DNA from: Hoplostethus atlanticus
Taxonomy: Eukaryota > Chordata > Actinopteri > Trachichthyiformes > Trachichthyidae
Length of the DNA stretch: 64,000 bases
Assembly: GCA_034670405.1 (NCBI GenBank)
Contig: JAXDDX010000115.1
Span: 939,501-1,003,500 of the forward strand
Direction: 5' to 3'
Part shown: piece after piece, positions 24,131-36,200 of the stretch
How the letters are laid out: each line of letters starts with the position of its first letter
Position numbering within the stretch: position 1 is the first letter of the stretch
Notes under the pieces: model-generated
What the model saw: the letters and a program-made list of their open reading frames with translations, nothing else
Told to the model about the DNA's origin: nothing
Databases searched by the model: none
Program-made: the position numbers and the translations under genes

Positions 24131-25638
24131 TATAAAAGTACAGAAGCTGAATCATTGTGGTGCCAGTGGATCCCAAAAACTGCTCATGTTGGAGGCTGAT
24201 TGCTCCTCAACTCCTATTGAAAATGAAATGTTTTTGCTATGAAGCTAGCTACACACTAGCCGATTTATCACCAAATTTGCCCATCATCTGCATCTGTTAC
24301 CTGATGAAGCCGACTCACCTCAGCCCATGCGGATCGCGTCTCTCCAGCCACGGCTTTCATCAAATGCTGTTTTCATAACAGCATGCGTTCATTGGCCAAT
24401 CACAATTGAGTATTAAACAAAGCCATATTAATGCATGTTAGATGGTGCGAGTTCCAATGTGCGAGTTGCTATGCATTTTCAAAATCAGGTTAGGATTTCA
24501 AAAGTCTTGTCAGTGTGTTCCCAACATAAGTGGAAGATCACGATAGAGGTTGTGTTTAGAAGAATGTGAATCGCTGTTAAATCAGTAATCTACCAGTGAA
24601 AATGCCGAGCTCTTATGAGCTCCTTGGCTAAATGACTCCACTCCGCGGGGCTCTAAATGGCAGCTAAACTGTAAAGAGGATTATCAAAGATTAGTTGTAA
24701 TACCTGTGGCAGTGGACTGACAGGCCACTAAAAGGTTAAGATAGAGGAGAGCTGTGATGCGTTTCAGACTATGCTGCTTCAATAGTTCAGAAGCTGTGCG
24801 CCTCAAAGAAAAAATGAGCACAAAACCCACACCCTGTAATGAGAAATTTCTCAAATTTTTGGATCAATTTGGATCGATTTTTCAGGCTTTTTATGTTTCT
24901 TCAGGCATTTATTAAAAAGTTAAATCAAACAATCTCAAGTTTGGAGTGTTACCTGGCTATCTAGCTGACGTTAAAGATTTCCTTCCACTTAATCAACAAA
25001 ACTGAGGTTGATATTGGCCCTGAACATCAGCAGATTCAGTTGTCTCTTGGTCCTTAAACTCTGTACATCAACACTCTAAGAACTTAGGGATTTATCTTTG
25101 ATTCATGTAGAGCAACACGCTAACAATCTGGTTTAGATATGCTTTTTTTTAATATAACAATTTAGGAACACTGTGAAGATTACATTATTTGGGTCTAGTC
25201 AGCCCAAACTTGGATAATACAAAGTTGCCGAAATAAAGAAACACAGAAATAAAGTTCACAGAATTTGCTTTCTTTATGATCTGAGATGAAAATAGGCTAG
25301 GGAATGTGGAGGATTATTTCACACAGAATGAAAACGGCATTGTCACAGGTGTTTTATAGGTAGTCATGGAAATCAACAAGAAAGTACTGGTCACTTTGTG
25401 GCTGCACGTAGCCTGCGTGTCATTTCACTTAGAATTTTCAGTTTACTTTTTAATGTTTTCTCTTTTCTATTTCCCTTTTAGTATTTTCATTTTCACTTTT
25501 GCATTTTATTTTGGTATGATCATTCCTAGTGCACATAAAAAAAATAAAAAAATAAAGACTATCATTTAACAATTACATTTTCTTTCTGGGTGAAATAATG
25601 CTCCATAAACATGCCCAAATACAACGGGGCTTGCCTTG
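24131..25638. other. No recognised gene
   Basis: AT-rich, unique-looking sequence. No exon or repeat named. Confidence 0.4.
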
Positions 25639-25789
25639 TTACTCCAACAACACAAAAAAACCCAGCATAACACAGCCTACTATACCTATGTCAAAAAGAC
25701 AAGCACGTTGACTTTGTTCTGTGTTTGATCCTTGGATTTCCTTTGCTGTCCACATCAGCTGGCTTTCCGATACCATCCAGCTGTAACCT

Positions 25790-25865
25790 GAAGAACCGTC
25801 AAACATTTCCTTGGGCCTCCCCTCAGGCCAGCTGTCAAGTTGGATGACACTCGCCTGAGGGGAGA
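25790..25865. repeat. Inverted pair CCCCTCAGGC / GCCTGAGGGG
   Basis: The two arms are at about 25818-25827 and 25853-25862. On the minus strand one arm creates an acceptor-like CTCCCCTCAG in front of about 50 open codons (ASVIQLDSWPEGRPK...). No donor or family match was found. Confidence 0.5.
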
Positions 25866-26239
25866 ACAGTGTAATTACTACTAGTGGCGCTGTTACACAC
25901 AAGATTTAATAAATTGCAAACATAATGTGTATTTTATTCCAAAGTGGGGCCGTAAATTACATCACAGAATTGAGTAAATACATTGGACATTGTTCTTACC
26001 TGGCAAACAAACAGAAAATAAGAGAATATTGGTGAAAAGTTGCCAAAAAGTTGCTTAACTTGTATGTAAGAACATTTTAAGAACAAATCTGTGCGTACAC
26101 ACAATTCTTGCATGAGGCCCCGATGAGCATTTCAATTACCCTGGTGTACGATATCGGGACACTTCCCAACCCTGCTGGTTGTGCTGAAGCCTTCATGTTA
26201 TTGATGAAGGCTAAATGCATGGTATTACTACTGCTTTAC

Positions 26240-26282
26240 ACTGGTAGGTACTTTATTAATCCCCGGGGGGAAATTTCTTAGT
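26240..26282 (-). mobile_element. LINE/SINE 3' tail
   Basis: The plus strand TAGGTACTTTATTAATCCCC then GGAAATTT is the inverse of the tail GGGGATCAATAAAGTACCTA shared by many fish LINEs. A similar degraded tail is at 33990-34035. Confidence 0.6.
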
Positions 26283-26639
26283 CACAGTAGCCAAGTAACA
26301 TAGAACAACCACAACAGAGAATAACACAACTAAGATAAGTATGGATAATAAAAGTTAAAGAATAAGAAATATATACATATGGCTGCCTGTTGGTTTCGGA
26401 AGTGATTTTACCGATTACTTTTAAGGCTTGGCAAGATCGATTTTCTAGGTAACGCTGGCACCTAAGACTTCTCCAAGCTGCAGTTTCATCCACAACAAGC
26501 CAATCTCTTGTTTTTGTTTTTACTAGGAGGCAACTTTACGTACCAGTACACCCAGCATATTATTGGACTTATTTGGATTAGTGAGCCAATTTGATTCTGC
26601 TTCACAAATCCTAGAAGCGGGTGCAACGATGAACATAAA

Positions 26640-29600
26640 TGGAGTGCGAGGATAGCAGTGAGGGGGAAGTCGAACTCGAATCTGTGCGAGGTTTTGTGTC
26701 TATCCAGTGGGGAGAGCGAATGGGAATTATAATTCTCCCCATCTCTCCTTTCCCTCTGTCAGACAGACAGTGGAGTTGATAGCAGCAGGGCCTGGGCGAA
26801 GGGACTTAGGGAAAGCCTGTAGCTTGCATTCTAAACAAGACTAGGTCGCACTTCAAATTAAAGTGAGATCCAGCGAGGCGCTATGAAAGACGGCAAAAAA
26901 GAGAGGAGGCAGAGATGTGAGTTTCCATTGCCACTTGATGCACTTTTGGGATCAATAAATAATTCAGAGTTTCTATCATCGGCAAAGAGAGGCGGTCGAA
27001 TGAAATGCAAAGTTCTGATGGCGTCTTCATTTGAGATGACCTTTCCTCCCATTGAGCTGTAATTCCCCAAAGTCACCGGATTCACATGCATGCACAATGA
27101 ACAATAGGCTCCAATGCAGATCTTATTGATGATGGTGAATAGAAATTCCAATAAAGAATTCCCCCAAGCACAAGAGTTGGTGCTCAGACAATGATCACAC
27201 CAACAAAAACATGACACGTGTGGCCGCTAAAATTGGGTTGCTGCTGAAAATCTGCAAACAAAAGCGTGAAATCCTACAGAGACTGGAACAAAAAACAGGA
27301 CAACCAAAGGACAACAATTTAGATAGGAATCTGAAAGGGAAGAAGCTTGACCACTGAGCAATTCTCAAAACTCCTGCATGAAATACAAGAACTGAAAGAT
27401 TAAGGGCGTACCGAGGTATCGGTGACATTCACAAATGAAACGGGAATGAAAATCGGCGAGATAAAAAGCCACCAAAAGAGTTTGAGATAGGAGGACGCAA
27501 GCTGATGAAAAGGGAAAAGCTCTCAGATGTCGAAGTGCCCTCTCCGGGGTTCTCGGCAGAACAAGGGTGTGTCCTCGTCGCAGCCTAATCATCTTAATTA
27601 GCACCAATTATTCTGTTGAAATGACTTCCTGTCACTTCAGAAGTCTATAATTGAGATTAACAATGAAACAGATCATTACTGTAAAGGTTGCCATTAATGT
27701 CATCATCTCCAAGCTCGATCCCCGTCTCGGGCTGAGTCAGCCCCTATGCAGATAATGAGCTTTTGGAAGCTAATTGAAATAAACAGCCCATTGTGGCAAA
27801 ACGAAACGAGTCGTTTCTGCGCAATGGATATGCAGGTCAGATTTAACGAGGAGAGGAAAGGTGAGCGACGGCCCGGCGATCAAAACGACTTGATGAAGAG
27901 GAAGGGGAATAAAACAGGTCTACGATCTAGGGGAAAAATGGGAAGGGGTTCTGTTTGCGTGGAAAATAGGACAGCAAATTAAAAACGTCGTGAAATGAGC
28001 AGGTTTTTCCACATGCTGCAACATAAGAACGAGTCACACACAATGTGCTCCTGAGTGTGTTTCCATGTCGACGGCCTGTCAAAGTGTGCTGTTAATTGAC
28101 GGCTGCCCTTGCGATCGGAGGGTAAATAATGTTTACTTTATTACAGCCTACAAACTATTTCCTTGGGTGACTTTGAAAATCTAACAATACTGGTTTGTAC
28201 AGGCAGGGGGTCTAGGAAAAGTCAGGGAGACACACTATAGCGCACTTTTTTTTAACACCGACATGTTTCAATGATAAAATTCAAAAGATCACTGCTGAAG
28301 CTGTATGTAGTGCTGTAATCCCAAACTGCCCCGGGCTCAGTGGCGGGAATAGCAGCAGCCTCCCTTCCTAAGGAAAGCCAACGAAAACGCAGACCCCTCA
28401 ACACATCTTGGCGTGAGAGTGAGAAAGATGGTGAGAGTTTATTGCAAACTTCTCTTCAACTTTAATTCAAGGCAATTGTTTTTTAGAGATTCGAGAATCC
28501 TACAAAAGGTCAATGTCATGTATTGATTCGCCCCAAAATTATACAAGGCTATGGGTGGGATCAATTTGCTATTTCACAAATACTCCTGTGCATTCATTGT
28601 TGAGAGCCCTGCCCAATTAAGACAACACGATAGAGGGTGAAAAGATGAAAGGTTCAATTTAACAGCCTGAGCAAAATGTCAAACACACTCAGCAGCGAAG
28701 TGCTTTTTGAACACCAATCCTGTGTGCTGAGTTTTCCTGGGCAAACATTTGAACAGTTCATCTAATTGTCGGCACCACTCCTGCTCCGCCCTGCACATAG
28801 CCTCGGTAAACACTATGGGATAGTTAGCGGTTGTTGTTGCGGGAGAGAGACGGATAGATGTAATGACCTCATTTATTATTGAAGCCTCAGTGTTTCTGAT
28901 GACCGGACGGTAATGGGGGTGGTCGGGGGGAGAGAGAGAGAGAGAGAGAGAAGGCTCTGGTTACTAATAAATGTTTATCACGAGTTATCTCAGCCTCATC
29001 TTCTCATGCATCTTTCATGCCTGCATAGGTATATAAACCCAAGGAACCGCGATGCACTGCTACGTGCCCCGGCTTATCCACGAGATGGCTGCAGTCTACT
29101 ACTCGGAAGACGTTTGACATCCTAAAGTCTTTGCAATCGTACAAGATTTTGAACACAATTCCTGAATTCCATAAAACAATCCTATTAGCCCTATTAGCTT
29201 TCCAACTATTTTTCTGGGCCGGGGGATTACATTTCAGGCTATTGTGGATAATCTAATAAAATGTACCCTGTTTTTTTTTTTGTCACTGTCTTTTAGCCTC
29301 ACTTGGCCTCACTCCAAATGCTTTTAAGAATTATACATAAATGCTACATTTATTGCTTTGCACATCTCAATGAACACATATCGAAAATACAGACATTTAC
29401 CTCTTAGATAAAAACCTTTAAATACAGCTTTTAAATGTGAATCATCATCTTCCATAACAACAGTTCATTATCGTAACATATTTGTATCAATGTATCATGT
29501 ACAGTAAGAGCAGAGTAGAGTAGAGTAATTAGAAACTCCTCACAGGACCAGCATAAAGGAGATTTCAGACTGTAAATCATTAGACTAGTTCTGTCATCTT

Positions 29601-29900
29601 TGTGCCATAGTGAAAAAAGTCCAGCATCTGCATGGACTCGAGCCTCAAATAGGCTGAAGACTCTAGTAACCCTTGCCAATGCAAGAGGTGTGGTAAAATC
29701 CGAGAAGTATTGAACTTTTACATTTAACACATGGTTCACTCTAGACGTCTGTGCTATGGTGGTGACAGCCAGCCCCAATCATTTTGCCCGGCAAGTTCAA
29801 AATGGATGAGAAGTTGATTCCAGCCATCCAAAGTCATTCCCTGGTTCTCTACAACTTTTATTTGAAGGACTGCAGGAATAAATGTCTCAAAAACGATGCT
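26640..29900. other. Repeat-poor intergenic stretch downstream of tbc1d32
   Basis: Apart from a GA array at 28930-28952, no transposon, microsatellite or exon was recognised over about 3.2 kb. Composition is even and reading frames are short. It is the cleanest non-coding stretch in the window and a candidate location for conserved regulatory sequence, but nothing in the bases alone shows that. Confidence 0.4.
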
Positions 29901-29959
29901 TGGAGAATGGTTGCATCTATCGTTGGGGTCGATGGTAGACGTTGAAATGTGATTTACTG

Positions 29960-29965
29960 TTTATT
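29960..29965 (-). terminator. Candidate polyadenylation signal for tbc1d32
   Basis: TTTATT on the plus strand gives AATAAA on the minus strand about 410 bp past the stop codon at 30378. It is a plausible 3' UTR length, but AT-rich surroundings make chance matches common. Confidence 0.3.
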
Positions 29966-30377
29966 TTTCATTAATGCTACTTAATTAGTGCTTGCTAACC
30001 CTGTAACCTTATGAAAGGAGATACCAAAGCAGCAAAAAATATGCGACTTGCCAGTTCAAAACTTTGTAGTTGCATGAGACCACTACATAGACGCAACTGG
30101 AGCCTCTTGCACTGCCCACAATCAGTCACAATGGAGCAACCCGTCAAGCAAGTTGCTCACAGTGTGAACGCACAGTTAGAGGGCAAGGTAAATGCCATTA
30201 ACTAGTCAGAGGATGGCCGTTAATGTGTCACCGAATGGTTCGATCAGCATGAAAACAATGGAAACCACAGTCCAATGGCTGTGACGGTCCAAAGCGAAGG
30301 CTTGTGGGAGAAACCAAATGTTGGAATTTCTCTTCAGCGGTGAAGAAGTGTGATGCATGTCTCCAGTAGATACTCGT

Positions 30378-30563
30378 TTAATCTAAACCAAGGTGCAATG
30401 AAGCTAGGTTTCTGTTGTTACCTGTAGAAAGGCGACAGGTTTCTATGTTACAGGGGTTGCTGATATTTTTCATGTCAGTGAGAACGATACTCCTGTAACT
30501 CCGCTCCAGCCCCTCCATGTACTCTAAATAGTTGCTGACCCTGAAGCCCTGGATCGGCTCCTC
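30378..30563 (-). CDS. tbc1d32: tbc1d32 last visible coding exon
   Basis: Acceptor TCCCCCAG. It encodes [34 protein letters not shown], then a tail [14 protein letters not shown] and further residues to TAA at 30378. The mammalian protein ends soon after the MRNI-like block, so the extra tail is lineage-specific. A donor-like CAG/GTAACA at 30422/30421 leaves open a further 3' exon. Confidence 0.88.
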   Translation of the reverse strand, partial: EEPIQGFRVSNYLEYMEGLERSYRSIVLTDMKNISNPCNIETCRLSTGNNRNLASLHLGLD

Positions 30564-31081
30564 CTGGGGGAGAAAAAGAAGAAAAACATTATTACTGGAA
30601 TTGAAACTACTCATTACTCAGTTACCAAGATTGCAACACATGGAATTACAGCAGAAATACTACCACGACACCAGCATTCATAAGTCATCACAATTTCCCC
30701 CAGTAAATATTGTGATGAAAGTCAAAGAGCTGATTGTGGAATGCAATTTTAATCAATACACTTTAAAACACGAAGGAACAAATATCGATAGCTACACAGA
30801 CAGCAGATGGGTACTGACACAGAAGGTGGTTTACTTATCATTCAGTCTGTTAGGAGGTGAAGTGTGAATAATTTGATACAGCGTTTTCATTAAAATAGTT
30901 TCCATTCAATCTGTTTCAAAGTCAGAGGGAAATCAAATTAAATCCCCGGGATCGAATGCTGTACCGTGTCAATAAACAACAGCCTGGGCTGGTGTTCAGG
31001 TAATGAGCTTTTACATGTTTAAGAAACAAAACAAACAGGGCTGGATAGTCTTAATAAGCACTGCCATCTTAATCACCTTGG

Positions 31082-31116
<35 letters not shown>

Positions 31117-33232
31117 AAAATTATACAAATCTATCCTGATGTGCAGTGACATCTTAACTGTCTCCGTTTACTGGAGGCATGAAGTGCCCGAGACAAAAGA
31201 GCATTTTATTTGGCTCATTTGTTCAGTCGGCGTTTTAATTTAGGATGCCATAATTACTGCCCGAGCGATGCATCTTTCGCGACGACGCCCAACCTCATCG
31301 GCTACGGAAACGATTCAAAAGACGGCGTAATAACTGTTTGTGGCTGGTGTTGTCAAATAGCAGCCTTAGAAACACTGCACCCAAAGGACGGGCCGCGCTC
31401 AGAATGACAATGTGCGAGGGCTGAACCCAAAACAAACAAGTTGATTCCACCCTCTGTCATTACACCAGGCCTGGTCCTTTAACAAGCTAGCACCATTTAA
31501 TGACTTCTGCAAATTGTGCGGGTCTTAATTTTCTTTTATCACGTCGTAGGTGTTTTTTCGGAGGATTTAATTGCTGCTTTATTTATCCAGGTAAATAACA
31601 CTGATAAGGACATGGCACAATAAGAACATAGTCAATATTGAAAAAGCAATTTAAAGTTGGAGACTCATCTGAATAGTTTCTTGCCCTCTTTAATAAGATT
31701 ACACACATTTATATGAGAGCAGAAATGTTTACATTATGTATAACATTTTGGGACAGAGCAGCTTACAATGAATGTAACAGTAGAATAAGCTTAAATTCCT
31801 AGATCACCACAAATTACAATCAACCCAAAATGACTACAAAGTTTATCGAGAATTACCTACACCACGTGGCCAAATGTATGTGGACACCTGCTTGTCGAAC
31901 ATCTCATCCTAAAATCATGGGCATTAATATGGAGTTGGTTCCCCCTTTGCTGCTATAATAGCCTCCACTCTTCTAGGAAGGATTTCCACTAGATGTTGGA
32001 ACATTGCTGTGGGGATTTGCTTCCATTCAGCCACAAGAGCATTAGTGAGGTTGGGCACTGATGTTGGGCGATGAGGCCTGGCTCGCATTCAGCGTTCCAA
32101 TTCATCCCAAAGGTGTTGGATGGGGTTGAGGTCAGGGCTCTGTGCAGGCTAGTCAAGTTCTTTCACACCGATCTCGACAAACCATTTCTGTATGGACGTC
32201 GCTTCGTGCACAGGGGCATTGCCATGCTGAAACAGGAAAGGGCCTTTCCCAAACTGTTGCCACAAAGTTGGAAACACAGATTTCCCTTCACTGGAACTAA
32301 GGGGCCTGAACCATGAAAAACAGCACCAGACCATTACTTCTCCTCCACCAAACTCTACAGTTGACACTATGCATTCGGGCAGGTAGCGTTCTCCTGGCAT
32401 CCACCAAACCCAGAACCCAGATCCACTTTGCGAATGAGCTGTTGTTGCTCGTTTCCAATTCACAATAACGGCACTTACAGTTGACCGGGGCAGCTCTACC
32501 AAGGCAGAAATATGACGAACTGACTTGTTGAAAAGGTGGCATCCTATGGCGGTGCCATAGAATCTGCTAATGCGAAGGGTTGTCCGCATACTTTTGGCCA
32601 TGTAGTGTATGTCATGGACTGACAGTAATAAAGCGTTGATATCCGATATTTAATAAAAGGCCTTGTGTTTAAGTTGAAACACATTAAAAGTCAGTTCTCC
32701 ACTCTTGCCTGTGTCTTTGTCTACAATCTATAAAAACATGTAAAAGTACATTTTTTTTATGTGTTTATGTGTTATTTTTTAAAATCTGACTTTGTTCTGA
32801 CTTAGATAAAGATCAGACCATATTTTAGGAGCCATTTATGCAGGAATGCAGGAAATTCAGAAGGGTGCACGGTGACAGGCAACTTGTTTTTGAATGCTGG
32901 TGACAACAGCACCAAAGCCTCATTTTGGCTTGTTGTTTCATGTAGCATCTGAGTCAATGGCAGACAGACGAGCTCTCTCATTCTGTTTGTGTCTCTGCTT
33001 TTCTTCTCTTTCCTTGACTGCAGTTAAGCTCTGGCATGACTCAGTGTGTGTGGTTAAAAAAATATATCAACCATTCCCTAATACCCCATCTGTCGCAATA
33101 CGTTCCTCACATTGTTCCCACAGAGGAAAGGGAAAAGAGGAAAGATAAGGCTGTTGAAGGAAAGCTGGCATGTCGAAATCTTTTGACAGTTCAACTCAGG
33201 ACAAGGATTGTGTAAGTAAGTCTCAGTCTTTC

Positions 33233-33280
<48 letters not shown>

Positions 33281-36200
33281 TTTGTCTCTACGCCTGTCTC
33301 TTGTAGTAGTATCTGATGCTACAGCTCATTAGAACAGCTTCCTCAGATAACGACTGTTTAACTTATCTTTTAGTCACAAAAATTGTCAATGGCTGCTGAT
33401 GGCAAAGTTAACACCAGTGTTATCAGCTGGAGACAAGGCAGAGGGAGATTGAATGAAATGCTTATTCAGTAGTGACTATGCTTCAGTGCTGGGTGTGTGT
33501 TGTGTGTGTAGAGGGGGTTAGGGAAGCAAATAAGTGACATTTATATTTGAATATTTAAACACCACTGAATTCATGACATTGAAATATCTTACTTTGAAAA
33601 CCATGTGCCTGAATTTATTGGTTTTGAACTCATTTTCACATTGTTGTTTCCAATGTTCACAAATTCAGATCCAAAAATTCAAGTGTCAGATATTCAAAAC
33701 CTATATTCAGGTTGCTCAAATTCGAGTGGTCAAATTCAGATGTAGAAATTCAAGTTAAAAAAAATCAGATAGAACATCCGGGCTACCAAGGACAGGCAAT
33801 CGAGTCTGACTGCAATCGAACCGACTTCTGGCCTATCCGTTTATGCTCTCATCGGTCATGTGACCTGAATTATAGCAACAAATGAATACACACTGCACAT
33901 TCACATCGCGATATCAGCTTCCAGCACGCAGCGCAGTTGATATGTAGCGATTGGGGTCAAGGTTCAAAATATTTGTGTGTGCTATTACAATTGAGATAGG
34001 TAGATAGATTATTTATTGTCCTTCTAAGAGGAAATTTGTTTCCAAAGTCTGTACACACATAGACCTCCGCTAGGGTATACCAAGGCTTGGTTATGCTGGT
34101 GTCTCACCTTGAGGAAGACCTGCAGCTCCTGGGACTGCGTATGCTGCAGGATGTCTGGCTGCAGATGCCTGAGCACGGCCACGCACATGTAAACCTGGTA
34201 GTCAGGACCCATCACCACACAGGTGGAGACGTAGTGGCAGATTTCTGGCCAATCCAGGTAGTTCCAGAAGCACTGGCCAAGCCACTGGAGGCACATCTGG
34301 GGTAAACAAGAGCACAATCCACATTAATTTTTTGTTGTAGCACTGGGGATGTGGGAGAATTTGTCTTTATTGGCTAGAAGCTATTTAGCTAGTAAGAGAA
34401 ATAACAGCGGCTATGTTGACATGCAGGGAGTAACTGGCTGGTTAAGCTGTATGTGAGCCTTTGATACCCTGCGACTGAGTCTACCAGTTACCATGAATAA
34501 ACCAGTTCATTTTCCCCCTCCCTCTTTGATTGAGCAATAATAGCTTACTGCTAATACAGGGGAATTAAGTGATGATCCCAGTAGTAATCTGTGTTATCTT
34601 CTTGATGCTCCTGACAATTGATGAATGATGTTACAGGCTTACAGTTTTCACAGTAATAATTGCATGCAATAAATGCATGTAAATGTTGCCAGTAGCTAGT
34701 ACAATTAACAGCTTACTAAAGCTAGCAAGACACTAGACGGATTTTAAAATCCTAACGTGTTGTATCATACATACACATACCGACGGACAGTTTTTTTCCG
34801 CCTCAAATCGATTGATTGATACGATTGAGATTGCTGTACAGATTCTTGACACGTCGGGACCTCTAGTCTTGCAAGAACCCACGCGAACCAACATGAATTT
34901 TGTCATTGAAGCCAATTACCACTGAAGATTGTTGTACAGAGTGATTATTTTTATTCATGCAGCAAGGAGAGAAATCAACATAAAGCTCAATCAGCTTCCA
35001 TGCATCTCTATCTGCCTGCAGGGTCTTTTTACCTTCAAACTACACAAGCCAAGGAGGACCGGGTCATGACTAGGTCAGGCAGAAGTCGCTATGGGAGACT
35101 CAACACCAGACTGTCCTTGGGTCAAGTCTCAACGACAGCATTCCTTAGTCTCACTTCATCATCAACATAGACTTATCTCTCCCCATCCAAAGTGTGAGGG
35201 CACTCTGACATTCTGCCTCCTGCACACCACATCCCACATAATATTCTTGCAAGCTGCAAAAGCACTTATATGGATAAATCATTTCAATGACTCAGATACA
35301 GTAATACAAGTATCAAGTTTTATTCAAGTTTTACTTCCACATATCAAACATCAGATTTAGTCTGTAATGCCCTCACACTACCAGATAATCCTTGCTGATA
35401 GTCGGTCCAGACAAAGATCTGGATCTGGGAGCGAGCCGAGGAAAGAGGGTGAGAAGCAAGGGCAGCGGATATAAGAACAAGAATGTCTGAAAAATAGCTT
35501 CATAACACTTATTTTCAGGGATAGTCATAATGCCTTTAATGGTTTTCAGTTAATTGCAATGGGACTTTTAAGCAGAAGCATTTACTCAATAAATTGACAT
35601 ACTATTCTTCCACTGTGTCACAAACGACAAACCCAACAAAAGCTGGCATGAAGACTAAATGAATGGCATGTGGCAAGTTGTTCACATGTTATAAATGTGT
35701 TATAAACAGGAGTTATTGTAAAGCCATACTCTTAGGTACACTTGTACATACACAAGCAAGCACCAATGTGCATAAACAGACACAAATGCCAGGTGGGGAT
35801 TATGGACAGGAATTTGTTATTGAGATATTTTGTGAGTGAAAAATAATAACTCACGCCAGTTTTGAATATTGAAGTGGAATCAGGGCACAAAGAGACGAGG
35901 AGGTGCATGCTGATACTTCTTTGTCCAGCTGATGATCGAATTCAGGTTTGTGATTTAAATGCATTGGCCCAATTGTTCTCAGAATACAAAGCACTTTCTA
36001 CAGCAAACAGTCTGTGGTATATCTACCGGTGGTAGTGCAGTCGGTTTGGAAACCCACTTTGGAAACCTCGCTCTCAACAAGGTCTCAGTCTGATTGCTCT
36101 GTTCTCATATGGCCAAAACGAACCAAACCATACGGAGGAAACTGAGCCAAGGTTTGAAATAACCACTCTAAAACAACTAGGTGTGAAAGCAGGGGAGTCA

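Noticed and set aside
26858-27607. Minus-strand frames of 77-119 codons as a possible gene
   Set aside because: They overlap in different frames, have no family resemblance, no consistent splice pattern and unremarkable codon use.
32071-32316. Plus-strand frame of 81 codons
   Set aside because: Antisense shadow of the Tc1-like transposase.
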